Positions 1 to 8,266 of a DNA stretch of 21,879 nucleotides are shown here, in pieces. The first letter of the stretch is position 1. Every line of letters starts with the position of its first letter. The DNA is from Burkholderiaceae bacterium. Its GTDB lineage: Bacteria; Pseudomonadota; Gammaproteobacteria; Burkholderiales; Burkholderiaceae. The stretch spans positions 1-21,879 of the forward strand of contig CANISN010000005.1 of NCBI GenBank assembly GCA_947470165.1. The letters run 5' to 3'. Under the pieces are notes generated by a model, which was given only the letters and a program-made list of their open reading frames with translations, was not told the origin of the DNA and made no database searches. A program made the translations under genes and the position numbers.

Positions 1-85
1 ACATCAGGCGGTAATGAGCGCTCTTGAGGCTGCACGGGATGCCAACCTATCAAATGTTGTTTTTAGTAGTCAGACTAAAAAATAA
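1..85 (+). CDS. C-terminal end of an ExbD/TolR-family protein (partial)
   Basis: An open frame enters from the left edge and ends at the TAA at 83-85, giving 27 residues that include VMSALEAARDANLSNVVF. This resembles the end of ExbD/TolR proteins, where an amphipathic helix (VM.A...A...GL..V.F) is followed by a short basic tail. In betaproteobacteria a MotA/TolQ/ExbB plus ExbD pair often precedes lpxK, which fits the 17-base gap to the next start. ExbD is a periplasmic-facing inner-membrane subunit of a proton-driven energy-transducing complex. The membrane helix with its key aspartate lies outside the window, so the family call rests on the tail and context only. Confidence 0.55.
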   Translation, partial: HQAVMSALEAARDANLSNVVFSSQTKK

Positions 86-102
86 ATACCCCATCATTTT
101 TA

Positions 103-1203
103 ATGTCATCCACTAAAAGCTCATCACGACTGCTGCGGCTCAATAAGGCTCCTCAGTTTTGGGAGAGACGCGGGCCGACTAGCCTAGTACTGTGGCCCTT
201 ATCCTGGCTCTTCGGATCAATTAATCGTGTCCTAGATTTGATAAATGATTTAGATCTTAGAAAGCATAAGACTCAAGCGGTTCCCATCATTATTGTGGGC
301 AACATCCGTGTGGGCGGAACTGGTAAAACACCCATCGTTATTGCCTTGGCGGAGCGTCTTGCACGCATGGGATGGAAGCCTGGAATTATCAGTAGAGGCT
401 ATGGATCTAGCTCTCTATCACAGCCCATTCAAGTTCATAGCGATTCCAATCCCACGGATGTTGGTGATGAGCCTGTCCTTATTGCCAAACGCACACAGGA
501 TCATTTTCCGCTTTGGGTTCACCCTAAGCGATTGCAAAGCATTCGCTCGCTCCTGAATCAGGATCCTTCGGTCAATGTCATCATCAGTGATGATGGTTTG
601 CAGCATCGGGGTTTAGTCCGTTGGCCTGCTCGAGAAGGCGGCCGCGATATTGAATTTGTAGTACGTGATCAGCGTGGGGAAGGTAATGGCTTTTTATTGC
701 CAGCTGGGCCTTTACGAGAGCCTGCATCTCGTGAGCGTGATGCGACCCTCATGACTGGTCCGAAAGCTTCTGCAAGTCATATTGAGGAATATTTTCTTGG
801 GCGCCGCGCGTTCACACTGATCAGTCAATTGGGCATGCCTTACCAACTCATTAACCAAAGTAATACCCGATCACTCGCAAATATTTTAGATAGTTACCCC
901 CCAAATAGAATTACTGCCCTGGCAGCAATTGGTAATCCACAAGGCTTTTTTGATGATTTACTCAAACAGGGCATTACAGGTAAATGTATTGGATTGCCCG
1001 ATCACAGTGCCTTTAGCCCTGAATTTTTCACTGCTATTAATGCGGAATGCATTCTCATTACAGAAAAGGATGCCGTAAAATGCACCCCAATACAGGATGA
1101 ACGCATTTGGGTAGTTCCCATGAGTTTAGAAATTCCAAGCGCATTAGAAGATTGGTTGCAGTCGATTTTGCAAAGACCTGATCCCAATCAATACACTTTA
1201 TAA
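103..1203 (+). CDS. lpxK: Tetraacyldisaccharide 4'-kinase LpxK
   Basis: LpxK transfers the gamma phosphate of ATP to the 4' position of the tetraacyldisaccharide 1-phosphate to form lipid IVA, at the inner-membrane cytoplasmic face. The 366-residue protein has an N-terminal hydrophobic/amphipathic segment (about 27-50), the family P-loop GNIRVGGTGKTP at 66-77, the SRGYG motif near 97-101, the DDGLQH motif at 163-168, and RGEGNGFLLPAGPLREP at 191-207. Length is slightly above the usual 320-350 residues. Part of the excess is an insertion (LVRWPAREGG) right after DDGLQH, before the strand that normally follows directly. The neighbouring kdsB, and waaC later in the window, also serve LPS core synthesis. 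The ATG at 103 is chosen because it is the first in frame and lies 17 bases after the preceding stop. Confidence 0.95.
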   Translation: MSSTKSSSRLLRLNKAPQFWERRGPTSLVLWPLSWLFGSINRVLDLINDLDLRKHKTQAVPIIIVGNIRVGGTGKTPIVIALAERLARMGWKPGIISRGYGSSSLSQPIQVHSDSNPTDVGDEPVLIAKRTQDHFPLWVHPKRLQSIRSLLNQDPSVNVIISDDGLQHRGLVRWPAREGGRDIEFVVRDQRGEGNGFLLPAGPLREPASRERDATLMTGPKASASHIEEYFLGRRAFTLISQLGMPYQLINQSNTRSLANILDSYPPNRITALAAIGNPQGFFDDLLKQGITGKCIGLPDHSAFSPEFFTAINAECILITEKDAVKCTPIQDERIWVVPMSLEIPSALEDWLQSILQRPDPNQYTL

Positions 1204-1222
1204 AAGTTAATATAGATCAAAT

Positions 1223-1402
1223 ATGGATAAGCGATTACTAGAGATTTTGGTTTGCCCTTTATGCAAAAGTACTTTGCATTTAGATTCTGATAAAAATGAG
1301 CTTATTTGCAAAGCAGATCGCTTGGCTTACCCAATTCGTAATGACATTCCAGTGATGTTGGTCGATGAAGCACGAAGCCTCTCGGCCGATGAATGTAATT
1401 AA
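1223..1402 (+). CDS. Trm112-family small protein (YcaR-like)
   Basis: This 59-residue frame starts at ATG 1223 and stops at TAA 1400-1402. It begins [18 protein letters not shown] and continues with [21 protein letters not shown]. This is the bacterial Trm112/YcaR pattern: an LLEIL-CP-C zinc-ribbon-like start, a third cysteine in LIC, and the YPI..IPVML signature. Here the cysteines are C11, C14 and C30, with a further one at C58. Proteins of this family are often encoded between lpxK and kdsB, exactly as here. In eukaryotes and archaea Trm112 activates methyltransferases; the bacterial role is not firmly known. No strong ribosome binding site is visible, so translation may be coupled to lpxK, 19 bases upstream. 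Confidence 0.9.
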   Translation: MDKRLLEILVCPLCKSTLHLDSDKNELICKADRLAYPIRNDIPVMLVDEARSLSADECN

Positions 1403-1428
1403 TTCAATCACAACCGATTGAAACCAAG

Positions 1429-2184
1429 ATGAGCAATAAGCCCCCAGAATTTTTAGTGGTTATTCCGGCAAGGCTAGGATCAACTCGCTTGCCTCGCAAG
1501 CCTCTTGCTGATATTGGCGGTAAGCCTATGGTCATTCGAGTAGCTGAACGCGCCCAGCAGTCACAAGCACATAGTGTGATCGTTGCCACCGACTCCCAAG
1601 AAATTCATGCTATCTGTGATGAGCACCGCATTGAATGTCTATTAACTAGCCCAGATCACCCTACTGGTACTGATCGCATCGCTGAAGTGGCGCGATTATT
1701 AAAACTGCCTGCCGATACATTGGTAGTAAATGTTCAGGGGGATGAACCTCTGATTCCGCCAGAGCTGATTAATCAAGTTGCAAAAACATTGGCTGATAAC
1801 ACTTCTTGTGATATCTCCACTATCGCCGTGCCTATTACTCATGCTTCAGAATTAGACAATCCCAATGTAGTTAAAGTCGTTCTCAACCGTCTTGGGGAGG
1901 CAATGTATTTCTCAAGAGCAAGTATTCCTTTTGTGCGCAGCCTAGGATCAGCTCAGACCATGCTGCATTTGCGGCACATAGGCATTTATGCCTACCGGGC
2001 AAATTTTCTGGAGGCCTATACCCGTCTCGAACCAGCCCCACCAGAGCAAGCAGAGGCTCTAGAACAACTTCGCGCCCTCTGGAATGGCTTCCGTATTACT
2101 GTGCATACAGCCAGCGAAGCCCCTCCGGCTGGGGTTGATACCGCCGAAGACTTGGAGCGAGTCCGCCGCATCATAGCCAGATAA
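1429..2184 (+). CDS. kdsB: 3-deoxy-manno-octulosonate cytidylyltransferase (CMP-Kdo synthetase)
   Basis: KdsB activates Kdo with CTP to give CMP-Kdo, the donor for the inner core sugars added to lipid IVA. The 251-residue protein, a usual length for the family, carries the nucleotide-binding loop IPARLGSTRLPRKPL at 12-26, the TGTDRIAE region near 79-86, the metal/CTP motif NVQGDEP at 101-107, and the RHIGIYAYR segment typical of KdsB in its C-terminal half. It follows the Trm112-like gene by 26 bases on the same strand and lies in an LPS operon with lpxK. The start ATG at 1429 places the IPARLGSTR motif at the normal distance from the N-terminus. Confidence 0.96.
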   Translation: MSNKPPEFLVVIPARLGSTRLPRKPLADIGGKPMVIRVAERAQQSQAHSVIVATDSQEIHAICDEHRIECLLTSPDHPTGTDRIAEVARLLKLPADTLVVNVQGDEPLIPPELINQVAKTLADNTSCDISTIAVPITHASELDNPNVVKVVLNRLGEAMYFSRASIPFVRSLGSAQTMLHLRHIGIYAYRANFLEAYTRLEPAPPEQAEALEQLRALWNGFRITVHTASEAPPAGVDTAEDLERVRRIIAR

Positions 2185-2267
2185 ATCAGAATCCTAGCCC
2201 TGAAGGCTTCTTGGGGATAATCCTAGGAATTTACTTTCAGAGATCCTGAAAAAATACGGGACAATGA

Positions 2268-2954
<687 letters not shown>

Positions 2955-2969
2955 TTCGTTTTTCCTGAA

Positions 2970-3008
2970 AAAGTAAAAAAGGACTGCATTGCAGTCCTTT
3001 TTTACTTT
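2970..3008. terminator. Bidirectional rho-independent terminator between adk and nrdR
   Basis: An 18-base perfect inverted repeat (2970-2987 with 2991-3008, loop ATT) has a GC-bearing core GGACTGC/GCAGTCC flanked by A6 on the left and T6 on the right. Read from either strand this gives a GC-core stem followed by a U-run, so it can terminate both adk (+) and nrdR (-), which converge here. Confidence 0.92.
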
Positions 3009-3029
3009 CCTTAATCTTTCAATCAGGAA

Positions 3030-3476
3030 TTACTTGAGCTCTTTCAGAGCGCTCTCAAACGATTCAATATCCGCAAAGCTTCGGTAGACCGATGCAAAGC
3101 GAATGTATGCCACCTTATCTAAACGCTTGAGCTCACGCATTACAAGCTCACCAACACGCTCACTGGGAATTTCTTTTTCGCCAAGGCTAAGGAGCTTCTC
3201 TTCAATACGCCCAATAGCTTCATCAACCGAGTCAGAAGACACTGGGCGCTTGCGTAAAGCCAGCTTGATTGAGCTTGCTAACTTCTCATGACTGTAATCA
3301 ACGCGACTACCGTTCTTCTTTACGATGGCTGGGAGCGCTAACTCTACACGCTCGTAGGTCGTAAATCGTTTATCGCATTTAGCACAACGGCGGCGGCGGC
3401 GAATGGTATCGCCATCGTCAGATACTCGAGTATCGAGTACTTGGGTATCGTCGTTTTGGCAAAAAGGGCAGCGCAA
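3030..3476 (-). CDS. nrdR: Transcriptional repressor NrdR
   Basis: NrdR represses ribonucleotide reductase genes according to the bound adenine nucleotide. The 148-residue protein starts MRCPFC and has a zinc ribbon with C3, C6, C31 and C34, the basic RRRRRC segment, RFTTYER, and an ATP-cone domain (about 47-137) beginning with [15 protein letters not shown]. Length is standard. It lies 26 bases downstream of glyA on the same strand, a common glyA-nrdR arrangement in proteobacteria, and is probably cotranscribed with it. It ends 22 bases from the shared terminator hairpin. Confidence 0.97.
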   Translation of the reverse strand: MRCPFCQNDDTQVLDTRVSDDGDTIRRRRRCAKCDKRFTTYERVELALPAIVKKNGSRVDYSHEKLASSIKLALRKRPVSSDSVDEAIGRIEEKLLSLGEKEIPSERVGELVMRELKRLDKVAYIRFASVYRSFADIESFESALKELK

Positions 3477-3502
3477 TGAATGCTTTCTTAAAGTTCTAGC
3501 AC

Positions 3503-4747
3503 TTAACCGTAAACCGGGAAGCGTTTTGTTAGTTCGGCTACTTGTCCTCGAACCTTAGCAATATTGACAGCATCATTTGGGTTGTCTAGAACGTCAGCAA
3601 TAAAATTTCCAACCTGTCTTGCTTCGGCTTCTTTAAATCCACGAGTAGTCATCGCTGGTGAGCCCAAACGAATACCACTTGTCACCATTGGTTTTTCTGG
3701 ATCGTTCGGAATACCATTCTTATTGCAGGTGATATGCGCTTCGCCCAATACACGCTCAGCTTCTTTACCAGTCATCTTTTTGGCACGTAAATCTACCAAC
3801 ATCACATGAGAGTCTGTACCACCAGAAACAATACGTAGACCACGAACAATCAATGTCTCAGCTAAGGCTTTTGCATTAGCAATGACTTGCTTTTGATAAT
3901 CAATAAAGCCAGGTTCTTGTGCCTCCTTGAATGCCGTTGCTTTAGCGGCAATTACGTGCATTAAAGGGCCACCTTGCAAGCCCGGAAATACCGCAGAGTT
4001 AATCGCCTTCTCATGCTCAGCCTTCATCAAGATGATGCCACCACGAGGACCACGCAAGCTCTTATGAGTGGTAGAAGTCACAATGTCAGCGTGTGGCACT
4101 GGGTTAGGATAAACACCAGCGGCAATCAGACCAGAGTAGTGCGCCATATCCACCATAAAAATGGAACCGACTTCTTTAGCCAACTTACCGATGCGCTCCC
4201 AGTCGATCACGAGAGAGTATGCAGATGCGCCAGCAATAATCAATTTGGGTTTGTGCTCGCGAGCTAAACGCTCCATTTGCTCGTAATCAATCGCTTCATT
4301 TTTATCGAGGCCATAGGAAATAGGATTAAACCACTTACCACTCATATTCAGAGCCATACCATGAGTCAAGTGACCGCCTTCAGCCAAACTCATTCCCATA
4401 AAAGTGTCACCGGGCTTGAGAAATGCTAAGAACACGGCTTGATTGGCAGATGCGCCACAATGGGGCTGCACGTTCGCTGCCTCAGCGCCATACAGGGCCT
4501 TCACTCGATCAATTGCTAATTGCTCAGCCACATCCACAAACTCACAACCACCGTAATAACGCTTACCTGGATAACCTTCAGCGTACTTATTGGTTAGCTG
4601 AGAGCCCTGTGCCTGCATTACTGCTGGTGAGGCGTAATTTTCTGATGCAATCAGCTCAATATGGTCTTCTTGACGCTTATTTTCATTCTGAATGGCTGCC
4701 CACAATTCTGGGTCGGTTTTGGCTAAGGTGTTTTGACGGTCAAACAT
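3503..4747 (-). CDS. glyA: Serine hydroxymethyltransferase
   Basis: GlyA is the PLP enzyme that converts serine and tetrahydrofolate to glycine and 5,10-methylene-THF, supplying one-carbon units. The 414-residue protein matches the family length. Visible motifs include ELIASENY near 31-38, the Y..G..GKRYYGG substrate region at 56-67, D200 and H203 in the PLP pocket ([10 protein letters not shown]), and the Schiff-base lysine K229 in [13 protein letters not shown]. The ATG at 4747 is preceded on its strand by an AGGA ribosome binding site 11 bases away. It is divergent from tolQ, sharing a short region that contains a palindrome. Confidence 0.98.
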   Translation of the reverse strand: MFDRQNTLAKTDPELWAAIQNENKRQEDHIELIASENYASPAVMQAQGSQLTNKYAEGYPGKRYYGGCEFVDVAEQLAIDRVKALYGAEAANVQPHCGASANQAVFLAFLKPGDTFMGMSLAEGGHLTHGMALNMSGKWFNPISYGLDKNEAIDYEQMERLAREHKPKLIIAGASAYSLVIDWERIGKLAKEVGSIFMVDMAHYSGLIAAGVYPNPVPHADIVTSTTHKSLRGPRGGIILMKAEHEKAINSAVFPGLQGGPLMHVIAAKATAFKEAQEPGFIDYQKQVIANAKALAETLIVRGLRIVSGGTDSHVMLVDLRAKKMTGKEAERVLGEAHITCNKNGIPNDPEKPMVTSGIRLGSPAMTTRGFKEAEARQVGNFIADVLDNPNDAVNIAKVRGQVAELTKRFPVYG

Positions 4748-4766
4748 GGTAATAATCCTGAAGAAG

Positions 4767-4796
4767 TTGGATTACTAAGTTGTAACTTAGTAAAAT
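4767..4796 (+). promoter_or_regulatory. Possible sigma70 promoter for the tolQRAB-pal operon
   Basis: A TTGGAT (-35-like, 4767-4772) and TAAAAT (-10-like, 4791-4796, one mismatch to TATAAT) are spaced by 18 bases and lie 26 bases before the preferred tolQ ATG at 4822. The -10 is good and the -35 only fair. The palindrome at 4772-4793 fills the spacer and touches the -10. Confidence 0.4.
4772..4793. repeat. 22-bp palindrome (10-base arms, 2-base spacer) in the glyA/tolQ promoter region
   Basis: TTACTAAGTT (4772-4781) and AACTTAGTAA (4784-4793) are exact reverse complements separated by GT. The spacer is too short for a good RNA hairpin with all ten pairs, so a dimeric protein binding site is the more natural reading. 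It lies between the divergent glyA and tolQ starts and overlaps the possible tolQ promoter. No known operator consensus was recognised. Confidence 0.6.
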
Positions 4797-4821
4797 GTAC
4801 CTACATCATACAAAATCCATC

Positions 4822-5478
4822 ATGACACCTACTCAAGATCTCTCATTTCTCTCTCTAGTCCTTAATGCAAGCCTATTAGTCCAGTTAGTAATGTTGTTAT
4901 TACTAGGAATGTCGGTGGCCTCTTGGACCATCATTTTTAAGAAAACGGCGATTCTGAGAGGCGTCAGACGCGATACCGAGCGTTTTGAGAGAGACTTTTG
5001 GTCTGGTGGCGACCTCAATACTCTTTTGAGTGCTGCGCAGCGTAACACTCGAAGTGATGCGGTTCTAGAGCATATCTTTGAGGCAGGCATGCAGGAATTT
5101 ATGAAAGTTCGTGAAATCGATGCCGCCCGTCGAGCCATGAAAGCCACTTATCAGCGTGAAATGGATGTATTGGAGGCTAATTTGCCATTCTTGGCCTCAG
5201 TTGGCTCAGTTTCTCCCTACATCGGCCTCTTTGGAACGGTTTGGGGGATCATGCACGCTTTCCGTGGCCTAGCAAACGTTCAAAACGCAACTTTGGCTGC
5301 TGTAGCTCCCGGTATTGCAGAGGCACTCGTCGCTACTGCCATTGGTTTATTTGCTGCTATTCCTGCAGTGGTTGCTTATAACCGCGCTGCAACCGATGTT
5401 GATCGGCTGGCGATTCGTTTTGAGACCTTCATTGAAGAATTCACCAACATCTTGCAACGCCAAGCTTCGGGTAAATAA
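4822..5478 (+). CDS. tolQ: Tol-Pal system proton channel subunit TolQ
   Basis: TolQ is the inner-membrane stator of the Tol-Pal motor, which uses the proton gradient to help constrict the outer membrane at division. The preferred 218-residue protein starts MTPTQDLSFLSLVLNASLL, as TolQ proteins usually do. An upstream in-frame ATG at 4795 would add nine residues but overlaps the -10-like hexamer. Three membrane segments are visible: about 17-39, 121-143 (SVGSVSPYIGLFGTVWGIM region) and 158-186 (APGIAEALVATAIGLFAAIP), with a large cytoplasmic loop after the first. No clear ribosome binding site precedes either start. TolR begins two bases after the stop. Confidence 0.95.
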   Translation: MTPTQDLSFLSLVLNASLLVQLVMLLLLGMSVASWTIIFKKTAILRGVRRDTERFERDFWSGGDLNTLLSAAQRNTRSDAVLEHIFEAGMQEFMKVREIDAARRAMKATYQREMDVLEANLPFLASVGSVSPYIGLFGTVWGIMHAFRGLANVQNATLAAVAPGIAEALVATAIGLFAAIPAVVAYNRAATDVDRLAIRFETFIEEFTNILQRQASGK

Positions 5479-5480
5479 GC

Positions 5481-5900
5481 ATGGCTGGATCTCTTAGAAA
5501 ATCTTCCAAACGTCGGGCGATGTCCGACATTAACGTGGTGCCCTATATTGACGTGATGTTGGTCTTACTGGTCATCTTTATGGTGACCGCACCGATGGTA
5601 AATCCTGGCGTCGTCAATTTGCCTACCGTCGGTGGCGCAAAAGTACAAACCCTACCCCCCGTCTTTTTAACGATTGATGCCAACGAGAATGTCATCGTGC
5701 GCAAGGATGGTGACCCTGTACAAACACTCAATAAGTTTGAGCTCGGTGCATTTGCGAGATCACAAGCTGAGAAATCAGCTGAGCAACCGGTTGTTCTTGC
5801 AGCGGATAAATCGATCAAATACGAAGTGGTGATGGAAGTCATGTCCAAACTCAAAGAAAATGGTGTAAAGCGTGTTGGCCTTGCGGTTAAAACTCAATAA
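5481..5900 (+). CDS. tolR: Tol-Pal system protein TolR
   Basis: TolR is the single-pass partner of TolQ, with a periplasmic domain that contacts peptidoglycan. The 139-residue protein has a basic cytoplasmic N-terminus, then SDINVVPYIDVMLVLLVIFM with the essential membrane aspartate at D24, one membrane helix (about 22-42), and the ExbD/TolR periplasmic fold ending in VMEVMSKLKENGVKRVGLAV. It begins two bases after tolQ, which suggests translational coupling. It belongs to the same family as the fragment at 1-85. Confidence 0.96.
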   Translation: MAGSLRKSSKRRAMSDINVVPYIDVMLVLLVIFMVTAPMVNPGVVNLPTVGGAKVQTLPPVFLTIDANENVIVRKDGDPVQTLNKFELGAFARSQAEKSAEQPVVLAADKSIKYEVVMEVMSKLKENGVKRVGLAVKTQ

Positions 5901-5926
5901 GACCTAGTAGCTAATTTCAATTGCCC

Positions 5927-6796
5927 ATGAATAGCTCCCCCACTCTTCAAACATCCTTCTCTCCATTCAAACGGGGACGTCTTACTCAGCAAGAGAGTAC
6001 CAAGCGCGCCTTTACTTTTTCACTGATTGCGCATTTGGGATTACTTACATTTCTGGTGATTGGCATTAGCTGGAATAACTCGACGCCTTCTGGTATTGAA
6101 GTTGAACTGTGGGATGCCAATCAGCAAGTGCAAACGCCTGTCGCACCTGAAGTCAAAACAGCGGTGAAAGAGGAAGCTGCCGATATCGCCATCAAGAAAA
6201 AAGAAGTTGAAAAAGAACCTCCAAAAAAAGAGGTAGTGAAAGAAATCCCAAAGCCTAGCAAACCTATTCCACCAAAAGAAAAGGAGCCTGTAAAAAAAGA
6301 AACTATTAAAGAGCTCCCAAAACCGGTTAAGCCAACGCCAGTAGAAAAAGAGAAACCAAAAACGGCCGAGGCTCCGAAAGTTGCCGCTCCCGCAGAAACG
6401 AAAGCAAATGCTGCCGCTGAAAAAGTACGCGCAGATCAATTGGCTCGTTTACGCGCTGCGGCTGGTGCTGAAGGGGGAAGTGGTGGGACCAGCGGCAGTG
6501 GCGTTGGCGGTGGCGGTAATGCGCTTCCTGGATGGACAGACAAAGTCATTAAAAAAGTGAAGCCCCTAATCGTGTTTAATCCTGAATCTGTTAGTGGTAA
6601 TTCTGCGGCAGTTGTTAAAGTCAATCTCACACCCGATGGCGCTATTTTGAGTACCGATCTCATCACTTCCAGCGGGAATGTTAGCTGGGATCGCGCAGTA
6701 TTACTGGCATTAACCCGTGCGGAGAGTCTGCCAAAAGACGATAATGGCAAAATTCCGCAAAGAGAAGTTAAGCTGACCTTTAAACCCAAGGACTAA
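5927..6796 (+). CDS. tolA: Tol-Pal system protein TolA (TonB C-terminal family)
   Basis: TolA links the TolQR motor to TolB/Pal across the periplasm. From ATG 5927 it has 289 residues; a TTG at 5921 would add two. Domains in order: a basic N-terminus, one membrane helix (about 30-49, SLIAHLGLLTFLVIGISW), a Lys/Glu/Pro-rich stalk (about 75-165), a glycine/serine linker (about 180-200), and a TonB/TolA C-terminal domain from about residue 207, with VVKVNLTPDGAI and the WDRAVLLAL helix. The stalk is Pro-rich and contains two 21-residue near-repeats (100-120 and 123-143), unlike the long Ala/Lys helix of the 421-residue enterobacterial TolA. It lies 26 bases after tolR and 3 bases before tolB. 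Confidence 0.92.
   Translation: MNSSPTLQTSFSPFKRGRLTQQESTKRAFTFSLIAHLGLLTFLVIGISWNNSTPSGIEVELWDANQQVQTPVAPEVKTAVKEEAADIAIKKKEVEKEPPKKEVVKEIPKPSKPIPPKEKEPVKKETIKELPKPVKPTPVEKEKPKTAEAPKVAAPAETKANAAAEKVRADQLARLRAAAGAEGGSGGTSGSGVGGGGNALPGWTDKVIKKVKPLIVFNPESVSGNSAAVVKVNLTPDGAILSTDLITSSGNVSWDRAVLLALTRAESLPKDDNGKIPQREVKLTFKPKD
6224..6355 (+). repeat. Tandem Pro/Lys/Glu repeat inside tolA
   Basis: Two protein-level copies of a 21-residue unit recur with a 23-residue period: KKEVVKEIPKPSKPI... then KKETIKELPKPVKPT.... A shorter partial copy (KKKEVEKEP) precedes them. The unit lies in the periplasm-spanning stalk, so copy number may vary between strains and change stalk length. Confidence 0.6.
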
Positions 6797-6799
6797 AGC

Positions 6800-8131
6800 A
6801 TGTTGCAAGTAGCTAAACATATTAAGCGTATTAATTATAAAAATGGATTGTCTCGTGCAGTAGTGATGCTCGCACTTATGTTGTCCATCATTGGCTTAGG
6901 CACTCCTGCTGTAGCGCAAATGAATATTGAAATCACTGGCGTAGGACAGTCACTCTATCCCATCGCTGTCATGCGCTTTAAGGAAGAGAACAAACTACCG
7001 ACCAGCGTTACCGAAATCATTCGCCAAGACTTGGCACGCAGTGGTTACTTTAAAAATACCGAGAATGGCAATGCAAGTGAAAGTGATGAAGGTGCTCCAA
7101 ACTATAAATCTTGGGCAGCTCGCGGGGCCGATGCTTTAGCCCTTGGCTCTGTAGTTCAAACAGGCGCTTCACAATTTGAGATTCGCTACAAATTATTTGA
7201 TATTCGTAAATCAGAAAGTTTAGGTGGCTTAAATATCAATACAAGCGCAGATAACTTGCGCGCCGCCGGTCATAAAATTGCTGATGACATCATTTTTAAA
7301 CTATTAGGTGAGCGCGGCATCTTTTCTACACGACTGTCTTATGTGATTAAAGAAGGGAAGCGCTATCGATTAGTAATCTCGGATGCAGATGGTCAAAACA
7401 TTCGTAACGCCATGAATAGTGGTGAACCCATCATCTCTCCATCATGGTCTCCTGATGGCAAGAAAGTGGCTTACGTTTCTTTTGAAGATCGCAAGCCCGT
7501 CATCTACGTTCACGAACTAGCTACTGGTCGTCGTATTGCCCTCTCGAATCAAAAGGGAAATAACAGTGCACCGGCTTGGTCCCCTGATGGCAAAAAATTA
7601 GCCGTATCTCTCTCCAGGGATGGCAACACCCAAATCTACTCAATCAATGCAGATGGTAGTGATTTGCATCGATTGACACGTGGCCGTACGATCGATACAG
7701 AGCCACAATATTCTGCTGATGGTCGTTACATCTACTTCACGAGTGATCGCGGTGGTAACCCACAAATCTATCGCATGAGTGCTGAGGGTGAGCAAGTTGA
7801 AAGTGCTAAGCGTATTACCTATAAACAGGGTTTTGTGACCTCACCACGGATCTCGCCTGATGGAAAGTATTTAGCCTATATCGCCAATATTGGTGGGGCC
7901 TTCGGCCTCTATATCCTCAATCTCGCTACTGGCGACTCACAAGCCTTGACCGATGGCACTAGCGATGAATCTCCCTCTTTTGCAGCAAATGGGCGCTATG
8001 TGCTGTATTCAACCAAAGTTGCTGGCAAGCGGGTATTGGCGGCAGTCTCGGTAGATGGCAATTCTAAGCAGGTGTTAAGTATTCCAGGGTCTGATGTGCG
8101 TCAGCCGTCTTGGGGGCCATTTATGGACTAA
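6800..8131 (+). CDS. tolB: Tol-Pal system periplasmic beta-propeller protein TolB
   Basis: TolB is a soluble periplasmic protein that binds Pal and TolA. The 443-residue product has a long signal peptide with hydrophobic core VVMLALMLSIIGLG and probable cleavage at AVA-Q (39/40), an N-terminal alpha/beta domain (about 40-190), and a C-terminal six-bladed propeller. The propeller is built of TolB/PD40 repeats with the SPDGK-like signature: PSWSPDGKKVAYVS, PAWSPDGKKLAVSL, PQYSADGRYIYFTS, PRISPDGKYLAYIA, PSFAANGRYVLYST. It starts three bases after tolA. A 135-base gap with hairpin-forming repeats separates it from pal. Confidence 0.97.
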   Translation: MLQVAKHIKRINYKNGLSRAVVMLALMLSIIGLGTPAVAQMNIEITGVGQSLYPIAVMRFKEENKLPTSVTEIIRQDLARSGYFKNTENGNASESDEGAPNYKSWAARGADALALGSVVQTGASQFEIRYKLFDIRKSESLGGLNINTSADNLRAAGHKIADDIIFKLLGERGIFSTRLSYVIKEGKRYRLVISDADGQNIRNAMNSGEPIISPSWSPDGKKVAYVSFEDRKPVIYVHELATGRRIALSNQKGNNSAPAWSPDGKKLAVSLSRDGNTQIYSINADGSDLHRLTRGRTIDTEPQYSADGRYIYFTSDRGGNPQIYRMSAEGEQVESAKRITYKQGFVTSPRISPDGKYLAYIANIGGAFGLYILNLATGDSQALTDGTSDESPSFAANGRYVLYSTKVAGKRVLAAVSVDGNSKQVLSIPGSDVRQPSWGPFMD

Positions 8132-8176
8132 TAAGCTAGCATCTGGGATCCACTCCAGTAAAACTGTTTCAGGCTA

Positions 8177-8233
8177 AATAGTCAATATTGCGTTCTTAGG
8201 GGCATAATATTGGCTATTAGCTCATTTAATAGC
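8177..8233 (+). promoter_or_regulatory. Pair of mutually exclusive hairpins in the tolB-pal gap
   Basis: A 13-base stem can form between 8177-8189 (AATAGTCAATATT) and 8206-8218 (AATATTGGCTATT), with one G-U pair and a 16-base loop. The second arm also starts a competing hairpin: GCTATTA at 8213-8219 with TAATAGC at 8227-8233. No T-run follows either stem, so it is not a standard terminator. It lies in the leader of pal, ending 33 bases before the pal start. The gap is AT-rich, so the structure could be fortuitous. A role in mRNA processing or in setting pal levels is inference. Confidence 0.4.
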
Positions 8234-8266
8234 TTCATTTGCAGGAAAAAGGGAAAAGGAAAAATC

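Noticed and set aside
2190..2230. Possible hairpin between kdsB and adk built from CCTAG ... CTAGG and CCC ... GGGG
   Set aside because: The arms are short, interrupted and not followed by a T-run; it is probably chance sequence in the leader region of adk.
4423..4752. Long + strand open frame opposite glyA
   Set aside because: glyA is well supported on the other strand over its whole length; the frame has no family features and is an antisense shadow.
6041..6439. Minus-strand open frame of 132 residues inside tolA, rich in Phe and Trp
   Set aside because: It is the mirror of the Lys/Glu/Pro codons of the TolA stalk; its odd composition is a direct by-product and there is no start context.
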